A stretch of 64,000 bases of DNA from Promicromonospora sukumoe (GCF_014137995.1 NZ_JACGWV010000001.1:2852001-2916000), one strand, 5' to 3'; counted from the first letter of the stretch, positions 1 through 11,408 are shown. Notes: generated from the letters alone by a model not told the origin. Made by a program: numbers and translations.

Positions 1-343
1 GCTGCCCGTCCACCTCGACGCGCCCGTTCGCGATCAGCTCCTCCGACGCGCGGCGCGAGCCCAGGCCTGCCTGCGCGAGCACCTTCTGCAGCCGCACGCC
101 GTCCTCGACGTGCACGTCCCGGGCCGGCTCCGAGGACTGCGCGGGCCGACGGCGCGGCGCGTTCGCCTGCGCGCGGCTCTTCGCGGAGCTGCCCCCACGG
201 AAGTTCCCGCCCTGCCGGCCGCCCTGCTTGCCGGCCTGGCCTCCGGACCGGTTGCCGGACTGGCCGCCCGAACGGGCGGGGCGGCGGGGCTGCTGTCCGT
301 CACCGGACTCGCGGCGGCTCCCGCCGCGGCGTTCGTTGCTCAT
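1..343 (-). CDS. rluB: Pseudouridine synthase, RluB/RsuA type (5' part only)
   Basis: The gene runs off the left edge, so only about 114 N-terminal residues are visible. It starts at ATG 343 with a long low-complexity Gly/Arg/Gln-rich leader (about 75 residues), then an S4 RNA-binding domain beginning around residue 82 with the signature [20 protein letters not shown]. Proteins of this family isomerise a uridine in 23S rRNA (RluB) or 16S rRNA (RsuA); the catalytic domain lies outside the window. Its place after scpA-scpB is the usual position of rluB in Gram-positives, which supports the name. The basic disordered extension is common in actinobacterial members. Confidence 0.85.
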   Translation of the reverse strand, partial: MSNERRGGSRRESGDGQQPRRPARSGGQSGNRSGGQAGKQGGRQGGNFRGGSSAKSRAQANAPRRRPAQSSEPARDVHVEDGVRLQKVLAQAGLGSRRASEELIANGRVEVDGQ

Positions 344-415
344 GATTCATCTCTCGGTACGTCGGAAAAACAAGGAAGGGCGCGATGGAACCCGTGTGCG
401 CGGCCTCGGGCCGGG

Positions 416-1081
416 CTAGGAGTCCAGCCCGTCGAGACCGTCGATCATGTCGAGGTCCGGCAGGTGCGGCGCCAGCGGGGGCAGCTCGTCGAGCGACGAG
501 AAGTCCATCCGCTCCAAGAAGTATCCCGTGGTTCCGAACAGAACCGCACCCGAGCTCGGGTCCTGACCGATCTCGGCGATCAGCCCGCGGGTCAGCAGGG
601 TCCGCACGACGCCGTCGACGCTCACGCCGCGGACCGCACTCATCTGGCCACGCGTCACCGGCTGACGGTACGCGATCACGGCGAGCGTCTCCAGCGCGGC
701 CTGGCTCAGCTTCGACGACTGGCCGTCCAGCACGAAGCGCCCGACGGGGTCCGCGTGTGCCGTGGAGGAGTAGATGCGCCACCCGTCGACCGTCCGGCGC
801 AGCTCGAAGCCGCGCGGGCGGGACCCGAGGTGGCCGGCGTACTCGTCGGCCAGCTCGTGCAGGATGTCGTCGGTCTCGTCCTGCGTCAGGTTCAGCGCGG
901 CCGCGATGCGGTCCGCGCCGATCGGCGCGTCGGCCACCATGAGCACGGCCTCGACCGCCGCGTGCGCGCCGCCCGGGAGCGTGTGCACGTCGACGAGGAC
1001 CTGCTCCTCCGGCGCGGGGCCGGCCGGGACGCCCGCCTGCGGGGCTTCGGGGGCCTGCGGGGCCTGTTCCTCGACGGTCAT
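416..1081 (-). CDS. scpB: Segregation and condensation protein ScpB
   Basis: A 221-residue winged-helix protein that binds ScpA and, with SMC, forms the bacterial condensin that compacts and separates sister chromosomes. The core starts near residue 30 (AAVEAVLMVADAPI) and contains the conserved ALETLAVIAYRQPVTRGQM stretch and the VRTLLTRGLI segment. ATG 1081 is chosen because it overlaps the scpA stop by four bases (ATGA); an upstream in-frame extension has actinobacterial antisense composition and no family similarity. An acidic tail with repeated DGLD ends the protein. Confidence 0.93.
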   Translation of the reverse strand: MTVEEQAPQAPEAPQAGVPAGPAPEEQVLVDVHTLPGGAHAAVEAVLMVADAPIGADRIAAALNLTQDETDDILHELADEYAGHLGSRPRGFELRRTVDGWRIYSSTAHADPVGRFVLDGQSSKLSQAALETLAVIAYRQPVTRGQMSAVRGVSVDGVVRTLLTRGLIAEIGQDPSSGAVLFGTTGYFLERMDFSSLDELPPLAPHLPDLDMIDGLDGLDS

Positions 1082-2103
1082 GCTGTCGCCTCCGTTCCGG
1101 GCTGCTCGGTGTCTGCCTGCTCGGCACCTTCGGGCGCCGCCGCCGGCAGGTCGTCCTCGTCGAACTCGCCCGGGCCGGCCGCCGGGTCGAGGTACTTCTC
1201 GCCGTCGCCGGGCCCTGCGGTCCACCGCACCGTCAGCTCGCCCAGCGGGGTGACCTGCTCGAACCCGACCAGCGCGTCGCGGAACAGCTCCAGCAGCGCC
1301 AGGAACCGGGCGACGGTCACGAGCCGCTCCGTGCCCGCCGTCAGCGACCGGAAGGTCACGGAGTGCTCGGCGCGCAGGCGCTTGACGATGACGCCGGCCT
1401 CCTCGCGCACGCTGACCGCGGAGCCGTGCAGGTGGGCCAGGCCCACCACGGGCGGCGGCTTGGGCGCCAGCACCTTCGCGGCCAGCTCCGCGAGCCGCTC
1501 CGGCGTCGTGTCCCAGACCAGCTCCGGGAGGATCGCGGCCAGGTGCGGCTCCAGCGGCGCCAGGCGGGGCACGCGGCGTCCCGACGACGCCATCTGGTCC
1601 GCGAGGACCTTCGAGACCTCCTTGTACGCGCGGTACTGCAGGAGCCGCGCGAACAGCAGGTCGCGGGCCTCCAGCAGCTCCAGGTCCTCGGCGTCCTCGT
1701 CGACGACGCCGGGCAGCAGGCGCGCGGCCTTGAGGTCGAGCAGCGTCGCGGCGATCACCAGGAACTCGCTGGCCACGCCGAGGTCCCAGGACTCGTGCAC
1801 CTCGCCGCGGTCGGCGGCCTCCCGCGAGGCCCGCTCGGCCTCGCGGATGTGCGCGACGAACTCGTCGGTCACCACCGCGAGCGCCACCTCGGTGACGTCC
1901 ATCTGGTGCTTCGCGATCAGCGACAGGAGCAGGTCGAACGGGCCCTCGAAGTTGTGCAGCCGCACCTGGAACATGCGCGACGACGCCCGCTCCGCGGGCT
2001 GCTCCCCCGGCGTCGCGGGTGCCTGCTCGGACGACGGCGCCCCGGGGGCCTCTGCCTCGGGCGCCTCGGCCGAGAGCACCCCCGCGTCAGGCAGCGTCGC
2101 CAC
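1078..2103 (-). CDS. scpA: Segregation and condensation protein ScpA (kleisin)
   Basis: The kleisin subunit bridging the SMC heads. The family core begins at the segment FEGPFDLLLSLIAKHQMDV, preceded by about 45 Ala/Pro/Glu-rich residues; the C-terminal winged-helix region (VTFRSLTAGTERLVTVARFL) is intact. GTG 2103 is preferred: it overlaps the end of parA by 17 bases and has GGGAG about 8 bases upstream. ATG 1974, just before the core, and ATG 2145 are alternatives. Predicted length 341 aa from 2103. The gene is translationally coupled to scpB downstream. Confidence 0.9.
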   Translation of the reverse strand: MATLPDAGVLSAEAPEAEAPGAPSSEQAPATPGEQPAERASSRMFQVRLHNFEGPFDLLLSLIAKHQMDVTEVALAVVTDEFVAHIREAERASREAADRGEVHESWDLGVASEFLVIAATLLDLKAARLLPGVVDEDAEDLELLEARDLLFARLLQYRAYKEVSKVLADQMASSGRRVPRLAPLEPHLAAILPELVWDTTPERLAELAAKVLAPKPPPVVGLAHLHGSAVSVREEAGVIVKRLRAEHSVTFRSLTAGTERLVTVARFLALLELFRDALVGFEQVTPLGELTVRWTAGPGDGEKYLDPAAGPGEFDEDDLPAAAPEGAEQADTEQPGTEATA

Positions 2104-2986
2104 GGGCCACGAGCTCCCGGGCGAGCTGACGGTACGCGGCGGCACCCGGGTGCCCCGGGGCGTACGCGGTGATGGGCTCGGCGGCCACCGTGGCGTCGGG
2201 GAACTTCACCGTGCGCCCGATGATCGAGTGCAGCAGCGTGTCGCCGAAGGCCTCGTGCACCCGGGCCACGACCTCCCGGGAGTGGAGGGTGCGCGAGTCG
2301 TACATGGTGGGGAGGATACCGTCGATCTCCAGCGCGGGGTTGAGCCGGTCGCGCACCTTCTCGATGGTCTCCACCAGGAGCGCGACGCCGCGCAGCGCGA
2401 AGAACTCGCACTCCAGCGGGATCAGCACGCCGTGCGCCGCCGTCAGGGCGTTGACGGTGAGCAGGCCGAGGCTCGGCTGGCAGTCGATGAGGATCACGTC
2501 GTAGTCGTCGATCACCGGGCGCAGGGCGCGGGCCAGCACCGACTCCCGGGCGACCTCGCCCACGAGCTGTACCTCCGCCGCCGACAGGTCGATGTTCGCG
2601 GGGAGCACGTCGAGGTTCTCGATGCCGGACGGGATGAGCACGTCCTTGATGTCCACGCCCCGCTCCATGAGCAGGTTGTAGATCGTGAGGTCGAGCTCGT
2701 GCGGGTTCACGCCGATGCCCACCGACGCGGCGCCCTGCGGGTCGAAGTCGACCAGGAGCACCTTGCGGCCGTACTCCGCGAGACACGCGCCCAGGTTGAT
2801 CGTGGTCGTCGTCTTGCCGACCCCGCCCTTCTGGTTGCACATCGCGATGATGCGCGCCGGGCCGTGGCTCGACAGGGGCGCCGGCTCGGGCAGGTCGGGC
2901 ATGACCCGACCCACGACGTCGCGCACGATCTCCGAGTCCGTGGGTGCACCGCCGACGACCGTCTTGCCGAGAAGAATGTCGGTCAT
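2087..2986 (-). CDS. parA: ParA-family chromosome partitioning ATPase
   Basis: MinD/ParA-type ATPase of 299 aa with the deviant Walker A box KGGVGKTT at residues 53-60, the switch region DFDPQGAA and Walker B IDCQPSLG. Such proteins use nucleotide-dependent DNA binding to move cargo or origins; the copy beside scpAB is usually an orphan ParA without an adjacent parB, as here. ATG 2986 is preceded by AGGAGG 11 bases upstream; an in-frame GTG at 3031 would add 15 residues. A 45-residue N-terminal extension precedes the ATPase core. Confidence 0.92.
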   Translation of the reverse strand: MTDILLGKTVVGGAPTDSEIVRDVVGRVMPDLPEPAPLSSHGPARIIAMCNQKGGVGKTTTTINLGACLAEYGRKVLLVDFDPQGAASVGIGVNPHELDLTIYNLLMERGVDIKDVLIPSGIENLDVLPANIDLSAAEVQLVGEVARESVLARALRPVIDDYDVILIDCQPSLGLLTVNALTAAHGVLIPLECEFFALRGVALLVETIEKVRDRLNPALEIDGILPTMYDSRTLHSREVVARVHEAFGDTLLHSIIGRTVKFPDATVAAEPITAYAPGHPGAAAYRQLARELVARGDAA

Positions 2987-3110
2987 CGTGCTCGATCCCT
3001 CCTGGCTGGGTGCCTCGCTCACGCCCGCCACGCTATACCAGAGTGTGGGCAGGACCCGGCTCGAGCCCCGGCGTGGCGCCCTTCGGCCGCGCCGCCCGTC
3101 CCCCGCCCCG

Positions 3111-4097
3111 TCAGCGGGCGCGCGGGTGGGCCGCGGCGTAGACCTCGCGCAGGGCGTCGGGGGTGACCATCGTGTAGATCTGCGTGGTCGTGACCGACGC
3201 GTGCCCGAGCAGCTCCTGCACCACGCGCACGTCGGCCCCGCCCGAGAGCAGGTGGGTCGCGAACGAGTGCCGCAGGGTGTGCGGCGAGACGTGCTCCGTG
3301 AGCCCGGCGCGCGCGGCGGCGGCCTGCAGCGCGGCCCACGCCGTCTGCCGCGACATCCGCGCCCCGCGCGTGTTGAGGAACAGGGCGGGCGTGCCGCGGC
3401 CCGCGGCGGCCAGTGCCGGGCGGGCCCGCACGAGGTACGCCTCGACGGCGTCGCGCGCGAACGACCCCACGGGCACCACGCGCTCCTTGGAGCCCTTGCC
3501 GAGCAGCCGGACGGCGGTGCGGTCGCCCACCCCGTCGACGTCGAGCCCCACGATCTCGGAGATCCGGGCGCCCGTCGCGTACAGCAGCTCCAGCAGCGCC
3601 CGGTCGCGCTGCGGCAGCGGCCCGTCGCCCGCCCCGGCGGCGTCGAGCAGCCCGGCGACGTCGTCCACGGACAGGGCGTGCGGCAGCCGCCGGAGCTGCG
3701 TGGGGGCGCGCACCTCGGCGGACGGGTCGTCCACCGCGAGCCCCTCGGCCTGCGCGAACCGGTGCCAGCCGCGCACGGCGGCCAGGGCGCGGGCGGTCGA
3801 CGACGGCGACAGCGGACGGCCGCCGTCGGCCCCCTGGCGCACGGCCTCGACGAACGCCGTGACGTCGGACTCCGTGATCCCGGACAGGCCGCTCCGGCCC
3901 GTCGTGCCGAGGAACGCGGCGTACCGCACGAGGTCGCGCCGGTAGGCGGCGACGGTGTTGGCCGACAGCCCGCGCTCCACGCTCAGGTGGGCCAGGTAGT
4001 CCCGCAGTGCGCGGTCGAGCCCACCCTCCACGGCGACGGCCGGTGGGGCGCTGGGTGGGTTCTCCCGGGACGACGGACGGGCCAGTGCGGTGGACAC
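3111..4097 (-). CDS. xerD: Site-specific tyrosine recombinase XerD
   Basis: A 328-residue tyrosine recombinase that, with XerC, resolves chromosome dimers at dif during division. All catalytic residues are visible: R178 (GARISE), K201 (GKGSKER), H273 and R276 (HTLRHS), H299 (LGHAS) and the nucleophile Y308 (QIYTM). The N-terminal SAM-like domain spans about residues 28-118 ([14 protein letters not shown]). It begins at GTG 4097 without a strong Shine-Dalgarno. A position ahead of parA-scpAB is the classical xerD context, and no phage genes are nearby, so a prophage integrase is unlikely. Confidence 0.92.
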   Translation of the reverse strand: MSTALARPSSRENPPSAPPAVAVEGGLDRALRDYLAHLSVERGLSANTVAAYRRDLVRYAAFLGTTGRSGLSGITESDVTAFVEAVRQGADGGRPLSPSSTARALAAVRGWHRFAQAEGLAVDDPSAEVRAPTQLRRLPHALSVDDVAGLLDAAGAGDGPLPQRDRALLELLYATGARISEIVGLDVDGVGDRTAVRLLGKGSKERVVPVGSFARDAVEAYLVRARPALAAAGRGTPALFLNTRGARMSRQTAWAALQAAAARAGLTEHVSPHTLRHSFATHLLSGGADVRVVQELLGHASVTTTQIYTMVTPDALREVYAAAHPRAR

Positions 4098-4164
4098 CGG
4101 CCCATCATGCCGAGCGTGAGCGGGTGAAGCGGGCGGGGCGCGCCGGGGACGGCGCCCCCCGCCG

Positions 4165-5130
4165 TCAGGACGGGTCGATGCCGAACAGCTCGGCGCGCGA
4201 CCGGATCACCTGGGCGCGGGCGAGGCGCGGCTTGTCGCTGCCGTCGCGGATCACGGAGCCGGCGGCCTCGAACTCGGCGAAGAAGTCGACGGCCCAGGCC
4301 ACGTCGGACGACGTCGGCGCGAAGGACTCGTTGATGACGCTCGACTGCTCGAAGTCCAGGCAGAGCTTGCCGGTCATGCCGAGGTTGACCGCGTCGGTCG
4401 ACTGCTCGCGCAGCAGCGCGTGCGACGAGCCGACCGTGGGGCCGTCCACGGGGCCGGGCAGGCCGCCGATGCGGCTGGCGACCACGAGGCGCGTGCGCGG
4501 GTAGGCCATGGCCATGGGCTCGTTGGCGGCGCCGGTGTCGCGGCGGTAGTCGCCCGAGCCGAACGCGAGGCGGAACGCGCCGCGGGCCTTCGCGATGTGC
4601 ACGGCCTCCTCGATGCCGAGGGCTGACTCCACGAGCGGGATCACGGGCACGTCGCCGCCGAGGCGCTGCGCGGTGTCGATGACGTCGTCCGCGCTCTCGG
4701 TCTTCGCGAGCATCACGCCGTTGAGGCCCTCGAGGCCGCGCAGGTAGGCCACGTCGTCGGCCCAGGACGGCGCCGTGCGGTCGTTGATCCGGACCCAGGC
4801 GCTGCCGCCGCTCTTGATCCACCGGATGACGTTCTCGCGCGCCTCGTCCTTGAGCGAGTCGTCGATGGCGTCCTCGCAGTCGAGGATCACCTGGTCCGCC
4901 CGGGAGAGCTGTGCCTTGTCGAAGAGCTCGGTCCGCATCGCGGAGAGCAGGAGCCAGGCACGCGCGTAGTCGGGCGCCACGCGCGACTTCTCGCGGGCGG
5001 CCCGGCGCGGCGCCAGGTCGCTCTCGGGGACGACGGCGGTCGCCGTCGGCAGGCCCGAGGAATAGCCCGCGGACTGCGCGGCCGGCTGTTCGGCAGGTTC
5101 GGTGGTTCGGTCGGCTGGGGTCTCGGTCAC
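4165..5130 (-). CDS. CitE-like HpcH/HpaI family CoA-ester lyase
   Basis: A 321-residue TIM-barrel protein of the citrate lyase beta-subunit family. Family members cleave or hydrolyse (acyl)malyl-CoA-type thioesters using a divalent metal. Seen in the sequence are DCED at 84-87, an Arg in WVRIND (114), the metal-ligand region PLVES with E168, and [10 protein letters not shown] at 191-200 where related enzymes have a GxxD motif. About 50 N-terminal residues are disordered and precede the usual start. No citrate lyase alpha or gamma subunit is nearby, so it is not a citrate lyase complex; substrate unknown. GTG 5130 has a weak ribosome-binding site. Confidence 0.8.
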   Translation of the reverse strand: MTETPADRTTEPAEQPAAQSAGYSSGLPTATAVVPESDLAPRRAAREKSRVAPDYARAWLLLSAMRTELFDKAQLSRADQVILDCEDAIDDSLKDEARENVIRWIKSGGSAWVRINDRTAPSWADDVAYLRGLEGLNGVMLAKTESADDVIDTAQRLGGDVPVIPLVESALGIEEAVHIAKARGAFRLAFGSGDYRRDTGAANEPMAMAYPRTRLVVASRIGGLPGPVDGPTVGSSHALLREQSTDAVNLGMTGKLCLDFEQSSVINESFAPTSSDVAWAVDFFAEFEAAGSVIRDGSDKPRLARAQVIRSRAELFGIDPS

Positions 5131-5225
5131 GCGCCCAGCCTAGGCGGCCACCAGCATGCAGGCCGAATCATGACCCCCGCTATGCCGAGGTCTGGTGCGG
5201 CCCCGGGCGGACGATCAGAAGGGGA

Positions 5226-6206
5226 TCAGAAGGGCAGGAAGACGTCCACCGCGACCGCGACGAACAGCAGCGACAGGTACGTGATGGAGCCGTGGAACAC
5301 CTTCATGGCGCCCAGCTTGCCCTCGGCCTTGCCCTGCGCCCGGCGCAGCATCGCGATCGTCGACCAGAGGAACCAGCCGCCCAGCACGGCGGCCACCACG
5401 GTGTAGACCCAGGACATGCCCGCGAGCGGGGTGAGCAGCAGCGAGCAGGCGATCATCGCGATCGTGTAGCCCACCATCTCTGCGGCGACGCGCTTGTCGT
5501 CGCTGACCACCGGCAGCATCGGGACGTTCGCGGCGGCGTAGTCCTTCTTGAACTTGATCGACAGCGGCCAGTAGTGCGGCGGCGTCCAGAAGAAGATGAT
5601 GCCGAACAGCGCCAGCGCCGCCCAGCTCAGCCCGCCGGTGACCGACGCCCAGCCGATGAACACCGGCATGCAGCCGGCGATGCCGCCCCACACGATGTTC
5701 TGCGGGGTGCGGCGCTTGAGGATCATCGTGTAGCCGACGACGTAGATGACGATGGCGCCCAGGGTGAGCCACATCGCGGCCCAGTTGATGACCAGGGCGA
5801 ACCACGCCAGCGACAGCAGGCCGAGGATCGAGGCGAACACCAGGCCGGCGCGCGGCGTGATCTCCCCCGTGGCCAGCGGGCGCTTCTTGGTGCGGTTCAT
5901 GACCTGGTCGATGTCCCGGTCCCACCACATGTTGAACGCGTTCGCGCTGCCCGCGGCGCCGGCGCCACCGATCAGCGTGGTGACGATCAGCCAGAAGCTG
6001 GGCAGGCCGTCGGCCGCGAGGATCATCGTGGGCACGGTCGTCACGAGCAGCAGCTCGATGACGCGCGGCTTGGTCAGCGCGACATACGCGCCGGCGCGGC
6101 GCATGAACCAGCCCCCGGGACGCTGCTCGACGTCGGCGGCCGGGACCTCGGGGCCGTCCTCCTGGGGACGCGCGGTCTGGCCGTTCGTCAGGTGGCTCGT
6201 TCTCAC
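5226..6206 (-). CDS. ctaB: Protoheme IX farnesyltransferase (heme O synthase)
   Basis: An integral membrane UbiA-type prenyltransferase of 326 aa that adds a farnesyl group to heme b to give heme O for the terminal oxidase. The first Asp-rich motif is [20 protein letters not shown] (the NxxxD...R signature of CtaB), and a second conserved loop reads [19 protein letters not shown]. Seven to nine hydrophobic helices follow. GTG 6206 is the likely start. It stands divergent to tkt, the standard actinobacterial order. The stop lies in a short tandem duplication (GATCAGAAGGG twice, 5215-5235). Confidence 0.93.
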   Translation of the reverse strand: MRTSHLTNGQTARPQEDGPEVPAADVEQRPGGWFMRRAGAYVALTKPRVIELLLVTTVPTMILAADGLPSFWLIVTTLIGGAGAAGSANAFNMWWDRDIDQVMNRTKKRPLATGEITPRAGLVFASILGLLSLAWFALVINWAAMWLTLGAIVIYVVGYTMILKRRTPQNIVWGGIAGCMPVFIGWASVTGGLSWAALALFGIIFFWTPPHYWPLSIKFKKDYAAANVPMLPVVSDDKRVAAEMVGYTIAMIACSLLLTPLAGMSWVYTVVAAVLGGWFLWSTIAMLRRAQGKAEGKLGAMKVFHGSITYLSLLFVAVAVDVFLPF

Positions 6207-6539
6207 GCGCGTCGCAGTTCCGTTCGGGAGGGGCAGGAAGTCGATGACGCACCTGGTCGGCGCTGTTGCCGGTCGGGTGCGTGCCCATGGTACGTCGCGG
6301 GGTGACCGGGTCGCGCACCGCATTCCCCCGCGAGCGTGTGAGATTTGTCCACCACATCCTGGGACGAACAGTCCGTGGACAGCCCTGCGCAACGGATTAC
6401 GCGCGCGTATAGGGTTGTTGACGCCATCGATTGAAGGGCGGCCGGCATCCCGCCGCCGCCGCACGCACGCTGCGCGGCTCTCCGGCGCGTCCGCTCTCCG
6501 GACAAGGACGAGGGTCGACGGCGGAGAGAAAGAGGACTC
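6207..6539. promoter_or_regulatory. Divergent ctaB/tkt intergenic region
   Basis: This 333-base gap between two divergent genes must contain both promoters. A -10-like TATAGGGT lies at 6408-6415 on the plus strand in an otherwise less GC-rich stretch, about 125 bases before tkt, but I see no convincing -35 at the right distance. No ORF in the gap looks coding. AGAGG just before GTG 6540 serves as the tkt ribosome-binding site. Confidence 0.4.
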
Positions 6540-8645
6540 GTGAACGCTTTCGACCCCGTGCTGAAGCCCCTGGAGTGGTCGGAGCTCGACGAGCGAGCGG
6601 TCAAGGCCATCAAGGCGCTGGCCGCGGACGCCGTCGAGAAGGTGGGCAACGGACACCCCGGAACCGCGATCTCGCTCGCGCCGGCCGCGTACCTCCTCTT
6701 CCAGAAGGCCATGCGCCACGACCCGTCCGACCCGCACTGGCAGGGCCGCGACCGGTTCGTACTGAGCGCCGGCCACTCGTCGCTGACGATCTACCTGCAG
6801 CTCTTCCTCGCCGGCTACGGCCTGGAGATGGACGACCTCGCCGCGCTGCGCACCTGGCGCTCCAAGACCCCGGGCCACCCGGAGCTCGGCCACACCGCCG
6901 GCGTCGAGATCACGACCGGCCCGCTGGGCCAGGGCCTCGCCTCCTCCGTCGGCATGGCGTTCGCCTCGCGCCGCGAGCGGGGTCTGCTCGACCCGTCCGC
7001 CGCCCCCGGCGAGTCGCCGTTCGACCACCACGTGTACGTCATCGCCTCCGACGGCGACCTGCAGGAGGGCGTCACCTCGGAGGCCTCGTCGCTCGCCGGC
7101 CACCAGCAGCTCGGCAACCTGATCGTGATCTGGGACGACAACAAGATCTCGATCGAGGACGACACCAACATCGCGTTCACCGAGGACGTGCTCAAGCGCT
7201 ACGAGGCCTACGGCTGGCACACCCAGCGCGTGGACTGGACCTCGGGCGGCGAGGGCTACGCCGAGGACACCGACGCGCTGGCCGCCGCCCTCGACGCCGC
7301 CAAGGCCGAGACCGGCAAGCCGTCGATCATCGCGCTGCGCACCATCATCGGCTGGCCGTCGCCCACCAAGCAGAACACCGGTGGCATCCACGGCTCGGCC
7401 ATGGGCGCCGACGAGGTCAAGGGCCTCAAGACCGCGCTCGGCCTGGACCCCGAGGCCACCTTCGCGATCGACGACGAGGTGCTCGCCTACACGCGCTCCG
7501 TCGCCGAGCGCCAGGCCACGCAGCGCGAGGCCTGGGACGCCGCCTTCGCCGCCTGGTCCGAGGCCAACCCGCAGCAGGCCGCGCTCCTGGAGCGCCTGCG
7601 CGCCCACGAGCTGCCCGAGGGCTGGGCCGACTCCCTGCCCGAGTTCGAGGCGAGCGAGAAGGGCGTCGCGACCCGTGCGGCGTCGGGCAAGGTGCTCACC
7701 GCGCTCAAGGACGTGCTGCCCGAGCTGTGGGGCGGCTCCGCCGACCTCGCCGGCTCGAACAACACGACCATGGACGGCGTGCCGTCGTTCGTGCCGACCG
7801 AGCACGCGACCAAGAAGTTCCCGGGCGACCCCTACGGCCGCACCCTGCACTTCGGCATCCGCGAGCACGCCATGGGCTCGATCCTGAACGGCATCGTGCT
7901 GCACGGCCTGACCCGCCCGTACGGCGGCACGTTCCTGCAGTTCGCCGACTACATGCGTGCCTCGGTGCGCCTGGCCGCGCTGATGAGCATCCCGACCACG
8001 TTCGTGTGGACGCACGACTCCATCGGCCTCGGCGAGGACGGCCCGACCCACCAGCCGGTCGAGCACCTCGCGGCGCTGCGGGCCATCCCGAACCTCGACG
8101 TCGTCCGCCCGGCGGACGCGAACGAGACCGCCTGGGCCTGGCGCGGCATCCTGGAGAACACGAAGAACCCGGCCGGCATCGTGCTGACCCGGCAGAACGT
8201 GCCCACCTACCCGCGCGGCACCGACGGCTTCGCCGGCGCCGAGGGCACCCTCAAGGGCGGCTACGTGCTCCTGGACACCGAGGGCACGCCCGACGTCGTC
8301 CTCGTGGGCACCGGCTCCGAGGTGCAGCTCGCCGTCGAGGCGCGCGCGCTCCTCGCCGCCGACGGCATCCAGGCCCGCGTGGTCTCCCTGCCGTCGCGCG
8401 AGTGGTTCGACAAGCAGGACGAGGCCTACCGCGAGTCGGTCATCCCGTCCGGTGTGAAGGCCCGGGTCTCCGTCGAGGCGGGCGTGGCGCAGGGCTGGCG
8501 CGAGGTCGTCGGCGACGCCGGCCGCATCGTCTCGCTCGAGCACTACGGCGCGTCGGCGGACTACAAGACGCTCTACGCCGAGTACGGCATCACCTCCGAG
8601 GCGGTCGCCCAGGCCGCCAAGGAGTCGATCGAGGCGGCGTCCTGA
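6540..8645 (+). CDS. tkt: Transketolase
   Basis: Thiamine-diphosphate enzyme (701 aa) that moves two-carbon units between ketose and aldose phosphates in the non-oxidative pentose phosphate pathway. Visible landmarks are [13 protein letters not shown] near the N-terminus, the ThDP-binding SDGDLQEG at 170-177 with the downstream [11 protein letters not shown], the pyrimidine-domain GIREHAMG and the [20 protein letters not shown] segment. The C-terminal domain is complete. It opens the tkt-tal-zwf-opcA-pgl operon, so sugar interconversion and NADPH production are likely co-transcribed. Confidence 0.97.
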   Translation: MNAFDPVLKPLEWSELDERAVKAIKALAADAVEKVGNGHPGTAISLAPAAYLLFQKAMRHDPSDPHWQGRDRFVLSAGHSSLTIYLQLFLAGYGLEMDDLAALRTWRSKTPGHPELGHTAGVEITTGPLGQGLASSVGMAFASRRERGLLDPSAAPGESPFDHHVYVIASDGDLQEGVTSEASSLAGHQQLGNLIVIWDDNKISIEDDTNIAFTEDVLKRYEAYGWHTQRVDWTSGGEGYAEDTDALAAALDAAKAETGKPSIIALRTIIGWPSPTKQNTGGIHGSAMGADEVKGLKTALGLDPEATFAIDDEVLAYTRSVAERQATQREAWDAAFAAWSEANPQQAALLERLRAHELPEGWADSLPEFEASEKGVATRAASGKVLTALKDVLPELWGGSADLAGSNNTTMDGVPSFVPTEHATKKFPGDPYGRTLHFGIREHAMGSILNGIVLHGLTRPYGGTFLQFADYMRASVRLAALMSIPTTFVWTHDSIGLGEDGPTHQPVEHLAALRAIPNLDVVRPADANETAWAWRGILENTKNPAGIVLTRQNVPTYPRGTDGFAGAEGTLKGGYVLLDTEGTPDVVLVGTGSEVQLAVEARALLAADGIQARVVSLPSREWFDKQDEAYRESVIPSGVKARVSVEAGVAQGWREVVGDAGRIVSLEHYGASADYKTLYAEYGITSEAVAQAAKESIEAAS

Positions 8646-8697
8646 ACCGCGTCGGAACACCTGGACACGAGACTGGACCCGAGAGAGGAAGGGCACG

Positions 8698-9849
8698 ATG
8701 ACTGACAGCACCAGCGACAGCGGCGAGAACGTCAGCCCCACCGAGCGGCTGTCCGAGGCGGGTGTCGCCATCTGGCTCGACGACCTGTCCCGGGAGCGGC
8801 TCCGGAGCGGCAACCTGGCAGAGCTCATGGTCACCCGGAACGTCGTCGGCGTGACCACCAACCCGACGATCTTCGCGGCGGCGCTCGCCCACGGCGACGC
8901 CTACGCGGGCATCCTCGGCGAGCTGGCCGGGTCCGACGTCGAGACCGCGGTGGAGCGCATCACCACGGACGACGTGCGCGACGCCGCCGACCTGCTGCGC
9001 CCCGTCTACGACGCCACCGGCGCCGTGGACGGCCGCGTGTCCATCGAGGTGGACCCGCGCCTGGCCCGCGACACGGCGGCGACGCAGACCACGGCCGTCC
9101 GGCTGTGGGAGACCGTCGCGCGGCCCAACGTGATGATCAAGATCCCCGCCACGGCGGAGGGCCTGCCGGCCATCACGTCGACCCTCGCGCAGGGCATCAG
9201 CGTCAACGTGACGCTGATCTTCTCGATCGAGCGCTACCGCGCCGTGATGGACGCCTTCCTGGCCGGCCTGGAGCAGGCCAGGGAGGCGGGCCACGACCTG
9301 TCCGTGATCGGCTCGGTCGCGTCGTTCTTCGTGTCCCGCGTGGACTCGGAGGTCGACAAGCGCCTGAACGCCGTGGGCACGGACGAGGCGCTCGCGCTGC
9401 GCGGCCAGGCCGCCATCGCGAACGCCCGGCTCGCTTACGCGGCGTATGAAGACGTCTTCACCACCGATGACACAGGGCGCTGGGCCGCCCTCGCGGCCGC
9501 CGGCGCGCAGCCGCAGCGGCCCCTGTGGGCGTCGACCGGCGTCAAGGACCCGTCCTACCGCGACACGATGTACGTGGACGAGCTCGTGGTGGCCGGCGTC
9601 GTGAACACGATGCCGGAGAAGACGCTCGACGCGTTCGCCGACCACGGGATCGTCCTCGCGGACACCGTGACCGGCTCGGGCGAGCAGGCGGCCGCGACCA
9701 TCGCGGCCATCGAGGCGCAGGGCATCTCGATCGACGAGGTGACGGTGCAGCTGGAGGACGAGGGCGTGAAGAAGTTCGAGGTCAGCTGGGACGAGCTCCT
9801 GACGACCACCAAGAACGGCCTCGACGACGCCGGGGCCGGCGAGCGGTGA
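8698..9849 (+). CDS. tal: Transaldolase
   Basis: A 383-residue class I aldolase transferring a dihydroxyacetone unit from sedoheptulose-7-phosphate to glyceraldehyde-3-phosphate. The Schiff-base lysine is K148 in MIKIPAT; the N-terminal TTNPTIF motif is at about 53-59. The length matches the longer actinobacterial/cyanobacterial form. ATG 8698 has GAGAGGAAGGG upstream. Its TGA overlaps the zwf GTG (GTGA), giving translational coupling. Confidence 0.96.
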   Translation: MTDSTSDSGENVSPTERLSEAGVAIWLDDLSRERLRSGNLAELMVTRNVVGVTTNPTIFAAALAHGDAYAGILGELAGSDVETAVERITTDDVRDAADLLRPVYDATGAVDGRVSIEVDPRLARDTAATQTTAVRLWETVARPNVMIKIPATAEGLPAITSTLAQGISVNVTLIFSIERYRAVMDAFLAGLEQAREAGHDLSVIGSVASFFVSRVDSEVDKRLNAVGTDEALALRGQAAIANARLAYAAYEDVFTTDDTGRWAALAAAGAQPQRPLWASTGVKDPSYRDTMYVDELVVAGVVNTMPEKTLDAFADHGIVLADTVTGSGEQAAATIAAIEAQGISIDEVTVQLEDEGVKKFEVSWDELLTTTKNGLDDAGAGER

Positions 9850-11408
9850 GGCCCGCGAAGATCGCGCAGGGGGTCAACCCCCTGCGCGACCCCCTCGACC
9901 TGCGACTGCCCCGCATCGCGGGCCCCAGCGGCCTCGTGATCTTCGGCGTGACGGGTGACCTGTCCCGCAAGAAGCTCATGCCCGCCGTCTACGACCTCGC
10001 CAACCGCGGCCTCCTGCCGCCGGGCTTTGCCCTGACGGGCTTCGCGCGGCGCGACTGGGAGGACCAGGACTTCGCGCAGGTCGTGCACGACGCCGTCAAG
10101 GAGCACGCCCGGACCCCGTTCCGGGAGGCCACGTGGCGCCAGCTCGCCGAGGGCATCCGGTTCGTCCAGGGCTCCTTCGACGACGACGCCGCGTTCGAGC
10201 GGCTGCGCGAGACCGTCGAGACGCTCGACAAGGAGCGCGGCACGGGCGGCAACCACGCGTTCTACCTGTCGGTGCCGCCGTCGGCGTTCCCGGTGGTGTG
10301 CGAGCAGCTCTCCAAGCACGGGCTGTCGCACCCGGACGAGGACGCGGACGGCGACGGCGTGCACGCCTGGCGGCGCGTCGTCATCGAGAAGCCGTTCGGG
10401 CACGACCTGGCCAGCGCCAAGGAGCTCGACGCCGTCGTCTCCAAGGTGTTCGACCCGGAGTCGGTGTTCCGCATCGACCACTACCTGGGCAAGGAGACGG
10501 TCCAGAACCTCCTGGCGCTGCGCTTCGCGAACACCATGTTCGAGCCCCTGTGGAACTCGAACTACGTGGACCACGTGCAGATCACGATGGCCGAGGACAT
10601 CGGCATCGGCGGCCGTGCGGGCTACTACGACGGGATCGGCGCCGCGCGCGACGTCATCCAGAACCACCTGATCCAGCTCCTGGCCCTGGTCGCCATGGAG
10701 GAGCCCCGCAACTTCGACGCCGCCGAGCTGCGCGCCGAGAAGATCAAGGTGCTCTCGTCGGTGCGTCTGCCGCGTGACCTGGGCAAGCACACCGCGCGCG
10801 GCCAGTACGAGGCCGGCTGGCAGGGTGGCGAGGAGGTGCCGGGCTTCCTGGAGGAGGACGGCATCGCGAAGGACTCCTCCACGGAGACCTTCGCCGCGAT
10901 CCGGGTGGACGTCGACAACCGCCGCTGGGCGGGCGTCCCGTTCTACCTGCGGCACGGCAAGCGCCTGGGCCGCCGCGTCACCGAGGTGGCCGTCGTGTTC
11001 AAGAAGGCGCCGCACCTGCCGTTCGAGACGTCGCTGACGTCAGAGCTCGGCAGCAACGCCCTGGTCATCCGCGTGCAGCCCGACGAGGGCGTCACCATGC
11101 GGTTCGGCGCCAAGGTGCCGGGCACGGCGATGCAGGTGCGCGACGTGACGATGGACTTCGGCTACGGGCACTCGTTCACCGAGTCCTCCCCCGAGGCCTA
11201 CGAGCGGCTCATCCTCGACGTGCTGCTCGGCGACCCGCCGCTCTTCCCGACGCGCGAGGAGGTCGAGCTCTCCTGGAAGATCCTCGACCCGATCACGTCC
11301 TACTGGGCGCGCAAGGGCCAGCCGGAGCCCTACGCGTCCGGCACCTGGGGTCCGGCGTCCGCCGACGCCATGATGGAGCGCGACGGCCGGACCTGGAGGC
11401 GACCGTGA
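9846..11408 (+). CDS. zwf: Glucose-6-phosphate 1-dehydrogenase
   Basis: First enzyme of the oxidative pentose phosphate pathway, making 6-phosphogluconolactone and NADPH. In the 520-aa product the nucleotide-binding motif [10 protein letters not shown] begins at residue 34 and the catalytic-site signature RIDHYLGKE is at 209-217. GTG 9846 overlaps the tal stop by four bases; the zwf TGA in turn overlaps the opcA GTG. Immediate coupling to opcA fits the known need for OpcA to activate or assemble this dehydrogenase in actinobacteria and cyanobacteria. Confidence 0.97.
   Translation: MRPAKIAQGVNPLRDPLDLRLPRIAGPSGLVIFGVTGDLSRKKLMPAVYDLANRGLLPPGFALTGFARRDWEDQDFAQVVHDAVKEHARTPFREATWRQLAEGIRFVQGSFDDDAAFERLRETVETLDKERGTGGNHAFYLSVPPSAFPVVCEQLSKHGLSHPDEDADGDGVHAWRRVVIEKPFGHDLASAKELDAVVSKVFDPESVFRIDHYLGKETVQNLLALRFANTMFEPLWNSNYVDHVQITMAEDIGIGGRAGYYDGIGAARDVIQNHLIQLLALVAMEEPRNFDAAELRAEKIKVLSSVRLPRDLGKHTARGQYEAGWQGGEEVPGFLEEDGIAKDSSTETFAAIRVDVDNRRWAGVPFYLRHGKRLGRRVTEVAVVFKKAPHLPFETSLTSELGSNALVIRVQPDEGVTMRFGAKVPGTAMQVRDVTMDFGYGHSFTESSPEAYERLILDVLLGDPPLFPTREEVELSWKILDPITSYWARKGQPEPYASGTWGPASADAMMERDGRTWRRP

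Noticed and set aside
110..3166. A 1,018-codon plus-strand open frame over the segregation genes
   Set aside because: Antisense to scpB, scpA and parA, all of which carry recognisable motifs.
3111..4097. xerD considered as a phage or plasmid integrase
   Set aside because: It lies in the conserved xerD-parA-scpAB order, and no att-like repeat or phage gene is near.
4165..5130. Citrate lyase beta subunit (citE) name
   Set aside because: No citD, citF or citC genes adjoin, and the [10 protein letters not shown] region departs from CitE; only the family-level name is supported.
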